From: Malachius bipustulatus
Taxonomy: Eukaryota; Arthropoda; Insecta; Coleoptera; Melyridae
NCBI GenBank assembly: GCA_910589415.1
Contig: OU342634.1
Span: 2,790,001 to 2,854,000, forward strand
Direction: 5' to 3'
DNA length: 64,000 nt
Below the pieces are notes generated by a model, which saw nothing but the letters and a program-made list of their open reading frames with translations, had not been told where the DNA came from and did not search any database. This document shows, piece after piece, positions 11,095 to 23,739 of this stretch. A program made the position numbers and the translations under genes. Positions within the stretch are counted from its first letter, which is position 1, and every line of letters begins with the position of its first letter.

Positions 11095-12990
11095 ATTATG
11101 GCCATTTTAACCTCCCCGGCTGGCGGATAGGGGAAAGTCGCTTTATATGGATGGCAGTGATGGCACCGGGGAAATTAAATACCCGGGGCTGACCAAAACT
11201 AGCAAACCAGATAGTAGAGGAAATAGAACCCACACGGTTGGCGTCAAGTTGCTTTAAGGAGCTGACTTTTCGTTGATGTGCCAGAGATTCCGGTCTATCA
11301 AAATAAATCATGCATGGATTGCGTTCCGGGGGTTAAAATTTTCCCGAGTTAAAACGACTCCTCATTCGGATCTCCGGCTCCGGGCGGTGGTTAATCCAGG
11401 GGCATATTCATGCAACAGCAAAATTAGTAATGTCTCCTGAATGGGAACATTTACAGTTGACTTTTGTAATATTAGAGGTTTAAACATGAATATCAATTCA
11501 GTACCTACACCAACATCTGCAGGTAAATAAATCTGACATTCTAGCACTGTGCGAAACAAAAGCCCAAGCGTCGTCAAACACATAATTATCTTTATCCAGG
11601 ATATGACTTTCATTCCTGATTGAGACGTAACTTCGGAATTGGCGTTTTTGTCAAAAGTGGCCCCTTTTGCTAACGTGAGGAAGACTTTGAGCCTCATGAT
11701 TTTGACGTCATGTGGCTTAGGATATCAGACCGCTAAACGACTAGATTTAGGTATCTGTTGCTTATATCTACCACCAAGGGATAAGCAGCATATGGCACTT
11801 TTTTGTTCCTGACAAAGACTGTTGACTTCATGCAGATAAACTTCTGGATATCTTTTTAACCACGAACTCTCAAATATATACCATTTCGGTGAAAGCTCCA
11901 TTGAGTTCCTCAGACTACAAACTCGTTTCAACATCATGTGTCCTACCAATTAGATCGGCCAAATGGGAAGACTCAGGGAACACTAGCGAGCTTTCCATGG
12001 CGGAGCGTTTGTTTCGGTTCTAATGATTCATCTGTTTGTCCTCAAGTCATCTTAACGGCGATGGAAGCTTACATTCTATCTTCAAAAAACAGCCCTCAAA
12101 TAGCAAACCTTGGTTCAGCAAAAGATGCAAAGATACTGTCGCATCCAAACAACTGGCTTTTCGCCAGTGGCAAGAGCACCCTGACGGCACAAATCGCCAT
12201 AATTTCATCCTTGCTAGAAATAGATGCAGAGAAATAATAGACGAAATCAATGAAGTCATAATCAAGGAATCGGGAACAAAATTCTATCCTGCCCTAATGG
12301 TTCGAAATCTTTTTGGTCGGTCACTAAGGCAGTCAGTCAGAATTTCACCAGATCAACGATATTCCATAACTTACACGGACAGGCAGAGAAGGTCAAACCT
12401 CTTGTCAGGAGTATTTTCTTCATACTCTTCCGTCGATTTTCAGGGAAGACCCCAACAACGTTCCCGTTGGTAGGAACCCTAAATACCAGGATATAGTTTT
12501 CCGACAGCGAACCATAAAGCGCATTATGTTAACCTTGAACCCAAACAAAGCTGGTCCCGATGACGTACCCGTTATCGTACTCAAAAAATTCGCCACTGAG
12601 CTAGGTATAACTTGTTTTCTGTCGACTTTTCAACATGTCTTATAAAAAGGGAATATTTCCTTCTTGCTGGAAATGCGCACGGGTCCAGCCTATTCCCAAA
12701 ACAGGCATAAAGACCAGGCCAAATAACCATCGACCGGTGTCACTGCTCTCAGTAATATCTAAGATTATGTAGAAAGCTATTAACCAACACATTTTTAAGT
12801 ACTTATTAGAATGACCTAATATAATTAGCGACGACCAGTACGGCTTCCGCCAACAGAGATCAACAGGCGATCTCCTCACCTACGTTACCGAGCTGTGGAA
12901 TAGCGCAGCCGAGCACCATGAGGAGCCTCTAGGGGTTGCGCTGGATATTTCTAAAGCTTTCGACCATGTCTGGCATGATTGATTGTTGGG
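11095..12990 (+). pseudogene. Decayed LINE A copy (5' UTR, endonuclease, start of RT)
   Basis: Starts in the GC-rich 5' region (CTGGCGGATAGGGG at about 11119), has the ORF start ATG at 11441 (MGTFTVDFCNIRG), and reads through the endonuclease with stops, frameshifts and an internal deletion near 11840. The linker region 12036-12473 still matches the copies at 55-58 kb (KQPSNSKPWF, RCK, ASKQLAFRQW). RT homology runs from about 12490 to 12990 and stops inside the motif before the first catalytic aspartate. Clearly dead and 3'-truncated. Confidence 0.85.
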
Positions 12991-13079
12991 CTAAGACTGA
13001 CATACAATCATAGCATCTCTTCGGCGCTTGCAATACCTTAAGATTGGGGAGGTTTTTATAGTGGTGCCTCATCCACACA

Positions 13080-13353
13080 ATCCGGACGGTTAAGTCAAGA
13101 CCCCCACATATCTCTCTGTGCGCGAGACATGCCCACGACACATAGTGCTATACGGTTTGACGTGAAGCAACTTGGCCTTTTCTTGGATCATTAAACAGTT
13201 AATTACATGAAGACTTTTATCTCTTTTCTTTAAAAATTGCTTGTATAAAACTTTTTCCATTCCACATACCTTTGAATGTATCAAAATTTTCATTTTTCTG
13301 GTCCTGTATAAGTGTTGTTCAAAATACTTACCCTTCTGCTTCGAATTGCGCAT
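13080..13353 (-). pseudogene. Tigger/CENP-B-like helix-turn-helix fragment
   Basis: A short frame on the minus strand reads EKVLYKQFLKKRDKSLHV, then EKAKLLHV. This spacing resembles the CENP-B-type DNA-binding domain of pogo/Tigger transposases (LxxxLYxWFLxxR...EKAK). No catalytic domain follows. Identification rests on a short motif, so confidence is limited. Confidence 0.4.
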
Positions 13354-13689
13354 ATAGCAGATTTAGCAACATCATTATTTCATTCTTTAGGTAAAACGGT
13401 CACTCCAATTACGCTTCACCTTTCCTTAGGTCTTATAATTTTTAGGGATACCTGCTATTTTGCCATACCAACTCGTGACACGACCTAATGCAACCAAATA
13501 CTGCAGAAAACTATGGTGGGGGGAAGGTTGTAATAATCCAGAAGGAAACAAAACGTTTAAAATTGGGTTCGCTATTTCGAGAGTCAATTTGTTCACTCTG
13601 CATAACACATTAAGAAAAAATGTCTGTTTACTATTTAGAGTAGTTTAGTGTGCAGTATGTTCACTGTATCGCGAGTCTACTAGGTATAC
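13354..13689. other. No gene recognised
   Basis: A 62-codon plus-strand frame at 13460-13648 has no recognisable motif. Otherwise AT-rich sequence. Confidence 0.3.
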
Positions 13690-14375
13690 AGGATGTCTCA
13701 GCTCATTCAAGTCGGTCTCTGTGGTCCAAGAGATGAATATTTTCGATTTTTTTTACATTCAAGTACAGGATCACAATGGCCATCTAAAATTATTTTACTA
13801 TATAGAGTGTCCCATATGAGAGTGGCATATCAAAGTTATGTTGTTTAAATAGAATGCTCTTATGTTATTGAATTTTTAGTTTGCCTGAGAAGAGAAAATA
13901 GGGACAAAGCTACGTTGTAGAAGAAATTTTTATACAGGGTGATAAACAAACAATGAGATTTATCAACGGCTCTCCAAATAAAAAAATAAAAAGAAAGTAC
14001 AAATGTTTCTATACCGTTGGATAGTATATGAAAAGTTAATACCTATAGGAACGTGTAAGGCGTTTTTCTCTATTTTGAGCCTTTTCGTTGTACAGGGCCT
14101 TGAACTTTAAAAATTGCTATTATTATATTCACTTGCTTATATAACTCACAAACTTATCAACTGTAAAAACCAATCTTGTTTCTCATATAATCTAAAACTT
14201 CTAAAAGTGTCATAAGATAAGAACAACCCATAAAAAAACAACTTTCATATGGGACACTCTGTATAGTCCGAATTAATTTTAAATTATGTCCATTGTGATC
14301 CTGTACTTGAATTTTCAAAAAAAAATCGAAAAAATCCATCGTTTGGTCCACAGAGACCGACACCTGTCTTATACT
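13690..14375. mobile_element. Foldback element, family F1
   Basis: The two halves are inverted copies of each other: CAGGATGTCTCA...GTCGGTCTCTGTGG at the left, CCACAGAGACCGACACCTG at the right. A second terminal-like word (GAGTGTCCCATATG / CATATGGGACACTC) lies further in on each arm. The core, with GAATGCTC and TTGCCTGAGAAG, is shared with the foldbacks at 24.4 and 51.3 kb. No ORF inside. Confidence 0.75.
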
Positions 14376-16235
14376 AAGTTTTGAACGATTTGCCATTTCT
14401 ATCAAACTTAAACCTAGTGGCATGTACGCAGATTCTTATTATTTTCAAAATTGTAAAATGTTTAAACCTAACTACATAACACTCAGAGTAGGTATTGTTG
14501 GTTTTTCAACTGACAAAAAATTAGCTTTTCTAAAATATTGGATCTCACTAGAAATATTTGTCTCGTGTTATAAGTCACCTATAAAAATATCTTCTGTAAA
14601 AGATAATAAACCCATTATTAGCCATATCTGACTGGAAATCCATCTGGAATGAAATTCTGATTGGTTATTTTGACGCAAAGGTAAACTTAAAATTGAGGGA
14701 TTTGTTTCATTTTTATTTCTGCAAAAATTATTTACTACAGATATTTTATAAACGTCTGAACATGTTTTGAAATTCTAAAAAGCTCCTTTAACTCTTATAA
14801 TTTCTTTCAAGAATAACTATAACTAGAATTTAAGACAGGTGACGAAATAGTTTGTTATTTCCAGAAAACACAATTATCTCGCTATAATTATTATTAGTTG
14901 AGACAGCAATAATTAAAATCTTATAAATCCTCGACAAGCTACTCCGAGATGTAAATAGGGCTAGTTGTGAGGGGTGGAGTGAGGCGTGTGGGTGATCAGC
15001 TGGAGCGCCCACTTCCTACACGGCTCCCCATCGTGGGAACCGTTCCCGTTTGCAACCCCTTATTCAGGATGCACATTCGTCTCATGTATCTGATCACGTT
15101 TCAAATCCGAAATGCTCTCTGATTTGTCATAAAATGTCTTAAAGACAATTTAATTGTTGAAAACTGTTATTTTATTTATATGTTCAATTTATTGGTAGAT
15201 AACGTGGGTTACTGCTTTCACCATCTCGATCATCGACACGTTGTAATCATCTGTCTATTATTGTGAAATTGAAAGTTTGTTTAGGTCTCACTAATTTAAA
15301 CTGATCATGTTTTGATATCCTTAGACCATATAACTGGTAACTGCATTATTTTTAGCTCATCTTTTAACGAAGGAACATTTAATTTCTCGTTCAACCCTCT
15401 TAAAATAGACACGAACGATTCTTTCAAAGAGTGTTCCATATTCTTCTACAGTTTGATTAAACGTCGATACTTCGATTACGATTATATTCACGGTCGCGTT
15501 TTGAAATCATTTCGGGAATGTATTTTATTAACGTTCGTGTACAATACATACGTGCCTACTTTACTATAATATAACATTAATAAAAGGCTAATGTATGTCT
15601 GTATGTATACTTGCTCCAATATTCCAATAATTTTTGATGTTTAATTAGTTCTTTAAAAACAGTTATTAGTGATTCCACAAAAATTAATGAGATTCTGAGA
15701 AAGCATTTAGGTGTATCAAGTAACAGAATGACTTTAGTAGTATAGGTAAAATTCCCAAATGTGTCGACGAATTTAAGAAATTTCCACTCTCACTTTGATT
15801 TTCGGTATGTAAATTAGAAGAAACTTTTACATAATTTAGGTTGCCAATAAAATTTGTGCGCTAATTTACGTCGATTGAGGTAAATTTAACAAAAAATGCT
15901 GCTTAGGAAGTGAATTAAAATATTCAAAAGATTCTGCTGAGTTTTTGCGAATCCATTTTTGACCTATTCTGGGAAATATGTAGGTATTTGGTTGACCCCC
16001 TTTTAAGGAATGTATCTTGCAAAAGGGTGCATTTTCAGATAGAGTCATGGTCATATTCAGAATGGTCATATTTTTTTACTCGGGAATCTGTGGTAGAACG
16101 TTGGTGGTACATTTTAGCGACACCCTGTATAATACATATAATATAAACACTCATAACATAGAACCTTTACTTACACTTGTCTGTGGTGTGTTGTCAAATG
16201 TATGATACGGGAGGGGGGGGGTTGTTCACTTTCAT
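14376..16235. other. Intergenic, nothing recognised
   Basis: AT-rich. A GC-richer patch at 14940-15060 and a CACCCTGTATAAT word at about 16122 are the only notable items. Frames at 14422, 15312, 15866 and 16017 are short and unrecognised. Confidence 0.4.
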
Positions 16236-16399
16236 AATTCATAGCCAACTTGATCCGAATAGAGTTGGAATATACTATATACTGTCAAACAACAAACTTG
16301 ATTATCATCTTTTATCGATAGGCCATCTACAAATAAAAACTTAAATTAAACATATGTATTACTTTACAACTTTCCCTTGTTAATTGAAGTTTTTACATC

Positions 16400-17880
16400 A
16401 GTCTCATCTTCAAACCAAACACCAAATCTTCAAGCGTGTTCTTGACAATGGCTTTGTCATGACGTCCGCTACTTGATCTTTTGTGAAAATTTGTTGAACG
16501 TGAATCTTACCCGCTGTTACTTTCGCTCGGATGAAAAAGTATTTGAATGAGATGTGCTTCGTTCTGCGAGGAAACTCTGGATTCTGTGCCAGTCTTATGA
16601 CTGCAGAATTGTCTACTGCTTGAATAACAGTGACATCATTAAGTTTTGTGATACCCCTGAACAGTCTGCTAAGCCAAATTGCTTCTTTGGCTCCCTCATT
16701 TGCCGCAATGATTTATGCTTCAGCTGTTAGTTAATGTGGCCACCACTGTTTGCTGTTGACTTAGTCAAGAGATTCCTCTTCCCGCGTGCTTAACAACAAT
16801 CTTCTGTTGGATTCTCAAGACTTCTTGACATAAATCTAACGCTGTACGCCAATTCAAGTCTCGTATCAAACGTCAGGTACATTAGAGCTCCAATAGCCTG
16901 TCTGTAACCGGCCTTTAAAAAGAGAACCTTGTTGACTTGTCCCTTTTTCCTGGTGTAGAAATATCTGTGCCTTTGAGCATTGAAGCTGAACCCGGTTTGC
17001 AATCTGAGATATTTAGTAGAATTTTCTTTGCATGTCTTTTGATTAATTTTAGTGAATCTCTCCCCTCGCTCGATTTCAAATCCCAAAAATCATAATATGC
17101 CTTTTTCGTAGCAATTTTGACTTCTCTGGTTTCAGCTCATAAATGAATATTTCTAGCTCCTGTGGATCTGTTGCTGTGACAAAATTATCATCCAAATAGA
17201 TAGCGAGTATGAGTTTTTTACCATTTCTTTCTCATACATACAGACATGGATCAGCATCACTCGCATTAAACTCATGTCTAAGAAGAAAGTTTCCTAGTCC
17301 TCTGTTCCAGCATCAATCGCTTGCTTCAGTCCGTAAATACTTCTCTTGAGTTGGCACATCTTGCGGGTTCCATCTTCATATCCCTGTGGTTGTTTCATAA
17401 AAATTGTTTCTTCAAGATTCCCGTACAGAACAGTTGTCAATACATCGAACTCTGTCAGCTGCATTTCTTCACTTGCTAAGATGCTCAGAAATGAACGAAA
17501 CTGAAAGTTTCACTGTAGTCAACACCATGACTCCGACTATGAACCCCTTGACCACAAGCCTCGCTTTATACTTGTCGATACTGTCATAAGAATTTGTATT
17601 CAGTCGAAAGACCCATTTGCATGAAATAGCCTTTGTACCTGGTATGAGATCCGTGAAAGTTCAAAATTGATATTCTTCTAACAAGAAGATCCATGACTTT
17701 CTTCTATTCCATTGAATCCTTACTGTTTAAGGCATGTTCAAAAGTTTCTAAACCACTTGATTGACGAACTCCTGATTACCATAACGTAATCTTCTAGATA
17801 GTTAGGCTTTTTGATAGTCGGTCGATCTCTCAGGACTCTTCTAGGTGGCTGTTTGAAATTATCCTTGCCTCTAGAGTCTG
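16400..17880 (-). pseudogene. copia reverse transcriptase and RNase H (broken)
   Basis: Recognisable in order: KYKARLVVKGF (about 17545-17580), CQLKRSIYGLKQA (about 17300-17355), YLDDNFVTATD (catalytic YxDD, about 17160-17200), then YRQAIGALMYLT and SRSLENPTE (about 16800-16920), and an RNase H end with TKHISFKYFFIR and VMTKPLS (about 16420-16560). The frame changes several times, so it is inactive. The catalytic motif has L instead of the usual V at the second position. Confidence 0.85.
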
Positions 17881-17889
17881 ACTCATCAC

Positions 17890-19486
17890 TAGAGAACGGA
17901 TTATAGGCAAAGTGCCTATCTGTGCCTTTTTTGCCTATTTGAGTATCTGGTGCTTATTTTCACAAAAAATGCCTATTCTTGCCTATTCAAACAAATTTAA
18001 GTTTATCCACCTCAAAATACCTACAGTTCATGCTAATAATTATTAACTTTGAAAGAATATTTGAAAATTTTACTACCCTACTTGAGATAATTTATTATAG
18101 GTCCTAAGTCAATAGCTAAATATATAACCCCTTATAGAAATAATAACTGACCCGAACACCTGTGGTGAAGGCTGAGGCATATCTTTTCAAGTTCTCAAAT
18201 TAATATTGTTTCCATTTACTACACATTATCTGGTTTTAATGATTCCCAGATGTATCTGTACTTTCTTACTTCTCATGAATGAATATGAAGGTACTCGTAG
18301 ACCAGAATTTGCTGGCATAAAATTTTAATACATAAAAGTGAGTAAATGAAGCAAAATTTCTTCATGGATTAATCCATATCTTGAATTCTTGGATGGCGAC
18401 ACAATATGTTTCCGAGCTTGTAGCAAAATGCTAAGTATAATATTTGTAATTATTGTTTTATTTATCAAACAACGTGCTTGATGTAAACCAAAATCTTAGG
18501 AAAATTGCTGTAAATTTTTGGAAATCGGCAGGAATTTTTAAGGCATACAGCGTGTTTTGTAATTGAATGTCAATATTTAAGGGGGTGATTTTTGGGTCCA
18601 TTTTAAGAAGAAAACTTCATAAGAACGTATGTCCTAAAAGTTTTAACTTTTGAGATACAGGGTCGTAAAGTTTTTAAAAATAAATAATTTTTCATAGTAT
18701 CTGTAATACCGCTCTGGATATTTTAATGAAATTTCGTATACAGGTATTACGCATCAAGAGGCATTTTTTCATGTACCACATTTCGTTTTATCTCCACTAG
18801 TCACATCTTGCAGAATTTTACCTGCACATTTTTATATTTTTTTATTGTCATTTAACGACACTCTTGTGACCATGTAGAGAAACAGATTTTATTTTTTTTA
18901 AACGAAAACCGTGCATCGGATTGAAAAAAAAAAGTGATGAAGTTTGCTTGGAATGAATGGATTCCAAAAATTATTTCTATTTGAACAGAAATCAGTGGCG
19001 TTACCATCAATGTCTGCTAAAATATGCCGGTAAAATTCTGCACGATCGTGCACCATCGTCACTAATGTAAATAAAATGAAACGTGGTACATGAAAAAATG
19101 TCCCTTGATGCGTAATACCTGTATACGAAATTTCATTAAAATATCCAAAGCGGTATTACAGATATTACGAAAAAATGATTTATTTTAACAAAACTTTACC
19201 ACCCTGTATCTCAAAAGTTAAGACGTTTAGGACATACGTTGTTATGAAGTTTTCTTCTTAAAATGGACCCAAAAATCACCCCCTTAAATATCGACATTCA
19301 ATTATATAACACCCTGTATATAAACGTAAATTTGTGTTACTCATTTTTTCTATGTAGTGAAATTTGGTATTAAAATTTGCCTATTTTATTGCCTATTTGG
19401 TTCAAGTTTAAGCCTTTTTATTCCAAAAAATGTACCTATAAAGGCGCCTATTTTGCATTTTTTCTTTGCCTATAATCCGTTCTCTA
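17890..19486. mobile_element. hAT-like non-autonomous element, 8-bp target duplication
   Basis: Terminal inverted repeats TAGAGAACGGATTATAGG...CCTATAATCCGTTCTCTA are flanked on both sides by CTCATCAC (17882-17889 and 19487-19494). An 8-bp duplication is the hAT signature. Subterminal regions are rich in GCCTATTT words. There is no transposase ORF. It is inserted into the copia pol and itself carries a foldback at 18548-19316, giving a three-level nest. Confidence 0.9.
18548..19316. mobile_element. Foldback element, family F2, inside the hAT-like element
   Basis: Arms of roughly 280 bp are inverted copies, with TA on each side (18546-47, 19317-18). The right end reads TA|CAGGGTGTTATATAATTG from outside. 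Internal words such as AAGGGGGTGATTTTTGGGTC and CAGGTATTACGCATCAAGAG appear in both arms. A close relative lies at 63215-63846. It has no coding content. TA flanks suggest a Tc1/mariner-type origin. Confidence 0.85.
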
Positions 19487-19494
19487 CTCATCAC

Positions 19495-20830
19495 ATTCAC
19501 TGTTGTATTTTCTGTGGCTGCATGATGCCGTTTCAGGTTTTTGTTCATCTTTCAATGTTGGATACCCATCATTGGTAAACTTGGCATTGGGTATACATTC
19601 TCTAAACATTTCTTGGAATTGGACGTCCCTTGACAGAATTACTTTGTAGACCTCTAGAATTCTGTAACGCTCATCTCCGTCCTATGCTGCTTTTTTGTCC
19701 GTCTCCTTTCACTTCTCAGCTAGTATATATGGACATAACAGGAAGATCCAATAATATGTAGATGTTTGATTCTTGATTTCTTTCCCATCCACAGTTCGTA
19801 AGGGCTGACACCTCCTTTTGAGAAAATAAATCGCCAAGATCACTAGCTCCGCCCATATTGCCTCCGGAAATTCAACTTCACTGCTCGAGTACTTAAAAGT
19901 CCTCGCCATTTCTATTATTGTGCTATTTTCACGTTCACTGCCGCCTTTTTCTTGTGGTGTATATGGCGCTGTTAATCTTTGCGTGATCCCGTTCTGTATT
20001 AAAATTTGTTTAACCTCTGCGCAGTCAAATTCTCTACCGTTATCACTGAGCAATTGCTTTACTTTGTGCCCAAGTGTGTTTGCCTGTACCAGCAACTGTT
20101 CCAATACGACCTTGACATCAGACTTCTGTTTCATTACAAAGTTATAGCGAAAATTTGTATAGCTATCTTGGAAAACGAGCGAAAAACGTTTTTAACGGAC
20201 CTACGACATCAGTTGAAAATAGTTTCCAAGGTCTCGTTGCTCCCACTCTAGTGCCAAAAGGCTTCTACAAAAACACAGTGCTCACAAATTTCTCTTGCTA
20301 GCTTAACGATGATACCCAACGCTCTCTTGAGCATAATTATGTCTTACGGGTTGCTTGTCTTGGTGTCCCCGCATGCTTTGTGATACAACTGCAGTGTTGA
20401 ATTTTCTGCTTCAACGATGTTGACCCTCTGAATTTTTTCAGGAATAACCCGTTCGATGCGCTGCTTTGTACAGGGTTCCCCCTTGTCATGACCCCCGCAC
20501 AGTACCGTTCTTCTATTAACCTCTTTCATTTCTAACAAGCACTTGGTCACCGTCGAGTGATATTTGCTGATTTTATTTTTATCCTGGGCTGCTAATATCA
20601 AAAACTAATTTCTATAAATTCTTGTAAGAAACCAGACATCTTTCATTTGTGTAGTTTTTTCTTTAGTGGAGAATAAAATTTGAATAGTTCCTTTTCCGAT
20701 GGCTTTGAGAGCTGCTTGCCCATCGGCTATTATGACGCTACTACTCAAACTGGACAGTTCGTAGTTTTCTATCTGTGTATGCCATTTCGGGATCACTCTG
20801 TATATTTTTAGAAACAAAAAATTATCCAAT
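19495..20830 (-). pseudogene. copia integrase and protease-end region (broken)
   Basis: The best frame, 20134-19709, carries LLSDNGREF and APYTPQEKGGSERENSTI, the second Asp and the Glu region of the copia DDE integrase core. Upstream are a segment resembling the GAG-pre-integrase domain (20601-20344) and one resembling the end of the protease (VIIADGQAALKAIGKG). Downstream to 19495 is the RILEVYKVILSRDV type linker. Its continuation lies beyond the hAT-like insertion. Confidence 0.8.
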
Positions 20831-21399
20831 TTGTTCCATTTTCTTTGAACAAGGGTGAATCTACTTTTAATATAAAAATAAATTAATTACACGGTGGATG
20901 GTAGAATTGGTAGGAGCGTTTAATTTGTGTCGACAGCCGCCTTCGTATTTCCAATATTTTCAACAATCCAAGAGCCAAGAGTAGTACGCCTACGCTCAGG
21001 AACAAACTTCTGACTGTTTTTCTAGTATGTTTACTTCCCCCAAACGCCCACACGCCATTCATCCAACTAATAACCACACACGCCACTCTATTTTGTTGCG
21101 TTCAAACTACGTTGTCAGTTGTTAATTCAAGATTTTCGTATATACACTGTGTTGGATAGGAAAGGTAACATTGGGAAAACACTACAGTGAATATTATTAA
21201 AGATCCGAGCTTAAAAGCTGATAGTTTTCTAGGAAACTGGAAACTTGGTAGTATCGTTGAAAAGTATTGTTGAAATATTCTTTACACGCACATATTCCCT
21301 GCTATGTATCCTTTTTCATGCAACACGGTGTATATGTATACACAGGCTGATCAGTTAAAGGTACGGAGTTTATGAGTTTAAACAAGTGAAAACTTTAAC
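20831..21399. other. Possible leader or LTR side of the copia element; otherwise nothing
   Basis: AT-rich sequence beyond the last copia coding homology. I could not find LTR ends or a primer-binding site. Confidence 0.3.
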
Positions 21400-21692
21400 T
21401 TTTTTGAGCCAAAATGGACGCAAAACCTCTCTTCAATAACATACGTGAATTGTGTCTTTTTGAGCACGAGTTTGAGAGGATGCAGTCCGAAGGCTACACT
21501 TGGTTATGCTTCTGCAATGTCAAAAATTTTATCTTCTTCCCGCGCATGAATCTTTCGAGGATTTAAAAAACCTGTTTCCCACAATCTTTGTTTTGCCCGT
21601 CTTATGGTTTTTGCATCACGTTGCCGGGGATTGTGAAACATTTCCGCGTATTCTCGATTCCGCGTAGGTAGGTAGTTTCAACATACCTCCAT
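21400..21692 (-). pseudogene. DUF4817/Tc1-like transposase N-terminal fragment
   Basis: A minus-strand stretch reads REYAEMFHNPRQRDAKTIRR, then RLWETGFLNPR and EEDKIFDIAEA before a stop at about 21519. After that stop the same frame continues PSVAFGLHPLKLVLKKT. This follows the pattern of the paired helix-turn-helix region of insect Tc1/mariner-group transposases (AxxYxxxFP...TIxRLxxRLxETG...IAEANPS). No catalytic domain. Recognition is by pattern only. Confidence 0.4.
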
Positions 21693-21779
21693 TACAGTTT
21701 AATAGAATTCCATTTTGAACACATAAAACCGAAATACTGATCTCTTTACTCAATAAATTTATGAAGAACTTGTGGAGGA

Positions 21780-22140
21780 ATTTGGTTTTTCGTTGAAAAA
21801 GTTTCCTAAAGTGGTGTTACTTCTACAGGTGTCCCTTCAAAATTCGAAAAACCCGGTTCTTGTGGCATCATTTCAAAGAGACTAAATTTTTGGAATAAAT
21901 TTGGGACTTAATTTGGGAGTAAGATATCCATAAGGAGTCGTCTGGTATTGCATTTAAGCAAACAACAGGTCGAGTCGTTTCAAAATGGCGACCATTTGTA
22001 TTTTCGTAAAAATTTTAATTTTTTGAACCCCAATGTAAGCAAGATGGCAAACAGAACTTTGAAATTAAATTAACAGGATTGGAGGAACTTTTTATAACTT
22101 TATAATAGTGTAAAAAAAAAATAATAATTTTCTCTATAAA
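21780..22140 (+). repeat. Diverged fragment of tandem repeat family S
   Basis: Contains, in the same order as the 9.4-kb array, GTTACTTCTACAGGTGTCCC, the AAAACCCGGTTC block, a TCTGGTATTGCATTTAAGC block and TTTCAAAATGGCGACCATTT. Confidence 0.7.
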
Positions 22141-22189
22141 TAAAAAACAATTTTAAAGGAATCGAAGTACACATTTTTTAGAGTATGTA

Positions 22190-23725
22190 TTATTATTATT
22201 ATTATTATTACTTCTAGGGTAGGTTCAAATTGCTTGCGCTGAAGTTTGCGCTTATTGTACCCTTTGGATAATTATCTCATCAGTCCCATCTCCCGAAAGT
22301 ATTTCAGTACGATGTACGAGTCCAATGACTTGTTCTATTTATTTTGGTTCTGCCATTTCGGTCCCAAATACTAGAAGTCTAGTTCCCTCTAGTGTTGGGC
22401 ATTCACACATTAGATATGGTATGGGGTTTCCTCCCTCTCCCCGCATCTCCTGCTTTCTGGGTTGTTTTTCACTCCTATTATTGAAAGGTGTTTCATTAGT
22501 GGGCAGTGGCCTGTTAGTAGTCCAATTGCCCATCTCAGCTGGTGTTTATTCAGCTTTTTCAGTTACATCTTCTCTGCTCCCTCTTCCCTTTACCCACCTA
22601 GTCACTTGAACAGAGCCCCAGTTAGGTTTAGGTAAGGTCTGCATTGAAGTTGTTCTATTTTCTCCCATATGTTTTTTTAGACGAGGAAAATTAGTTGTTG
22701 GCCTTTTGTGTCAGGTTTTCTGTCCACTAGGATCCACGTTTCTGATTTTTTGTGTCTGGTTTCGAATTCCCAGTCTTTTTTGTATTTTTTATGGTTCCTC
22801 TTGGGTCCCTGTTTTCCACACTGGTGCTCTTATATGGCCTGGTAAGCGCAGGAAGCCATGAAAAATCCCCTTTAAGCTGCACTCCTGAGAACCTTGGTGC
22901 AGGTTCCTTGGTATCCACACTAGTGCTCTTATAGGTTTCGGAACGTCCTTGGTGCTAAGTTTCGCTCCTAACCAGGGTTCCAATTCCCTGATCACCCGCA
23001 CCAGCCAGTCCTTTGTGGCGTGGTCAGCGCAGGAAGCCATGAGAAAGTTCCCTCTAAAGCTGCACTCCTGAGAACCTTGGTGCAGGTTCTCCTTCTTTTA
23101 AGTTGTTCCGGTTCCTTACTGGTCCCGGGTTTTGTTACACTGGGGTTCACCTTCAACCCTAGCTTTCTAGGTTCTCCAGTTTCGCCCTGGTTTTGTAGTT
23201 TCTACACTTTTCTCAGTTTCCTGCGAGCGGCTTCTTAATTTTTTTTTTTTTTTTGGGTGGGTCTTTCTTTTCAGAATCCCCTTCCCTTTTTGAACTAGGT
23301 GTATCTTGGTTCATATGATTCCCACGAGTAATGGATATATTAAATAAATACCATACGCAGAGCTCCATACGTATGGTAGGCATTTATTTTCGAAGGTGCG
23401 CCACTTCTTCGAGGTTGAATCCAGAAGGAACTGATCTACTATTCAGCCACGCATCCTTTTAGGCTGGGTTCCCGCCGTAGGATTTAGTTTTTTAAAGGTT
23501 GTCTTCTTTTGGCCCAGGCAGTAGAGTTTTACGGTCTTTCGGAGAGTCCACTTTCGGCATCGTTATAACCCCTGTGCAGACCTTTAGTCACGACACTACA
23601 ACTAGGTTGGGGGAGGTGGTCCGCGGCAGGGCTTTTTGAGCTGCCAGTCTGGAGTTTTAAATCCGACGAGCTCTATCACCGCTACTAACCTTACTCGCTA
23701 TTGATCACTGTAAGGCTAGAGTAGG
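22190..23725 (-). mobile_element. LINE with ORF1 and a C-terminal zinc-knuckle end, internally deleted (minus strand)
   Basis: From 23725 downward: a GC-rich 5' region shared with 25.83-25.97 kb, an ORF1-like start near 23310 (MNQDTPSSKREGDSEKKD, then a lysine run), a proline/threonine-rich body with internal repeats, and finally the LINE C-terminus at 22533-22339 (EEGGNP-like Cys motif, CECPTLEGTR). The 3' end is a (TAA)n tract at about 22189-22211. Endonuclease and RT are missing between ORF1 and the C-terminus. I-like and R1-like LINEs have this layout and tail. Clade is inferred. Confidence 0.65.
22845..23095 (-). repeat. Duplicated ~65-bp block in the LINE ORF1 region
   Basis: Two copies, 178 bp apart (about 22848-22910 and 23026-23090), share CGCAGGAAGCCATGA and AGCTGCACTCCTGAGAACC. 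On the minus strand they encode EPAPRFSGVQLKG...SWLPALT. The spacer also has two copies of CCACAC(T)(A/G)GTGCTCTTATA. This is a tandem duplication within a disordered-type ORF1 segment. Confidence 0.6.
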
Positions 23726-23739
23726 TAGATAGCTGTACT

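Larger units (their letters stand above)
16400..20830 (-). mobile_element. Ty1/copia retrotransposon pol remnant, split by a DNA transposon
   Basis: Reading on the minus strand, the order is a protease-end-like segment, GAG-pre-integrase, integrase, RT and RNase H, which is the copia order. The hAT-like insertion at 17890-19486 separates the integrase part from the RT part. Both parts contain stops and frameshifts. No unambiguous LTR pair was found. An inverted 45-bp match between 16.24 and 6.02 kb is a weak LTR candidate. Gag is not recognised upstream. Confidence 0.85.

Noticed and set aside
16200..16235. G-run at 16209-16222 as a quadruplex element
   Set aside because: It is a single G run without the further runs needed for an intramolecular quadruplex.
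17404..17589. Plus-strand frame of 61 residues
   Set aside because: Antisense to the copia RT segment containing KYKARLVVKGF.
22325..23238. Plus-strand frames of 60-94 residues, some leucine-rich
   Set aside because: Antisense to the minus-strand LINE ORF1 and C-terminus.
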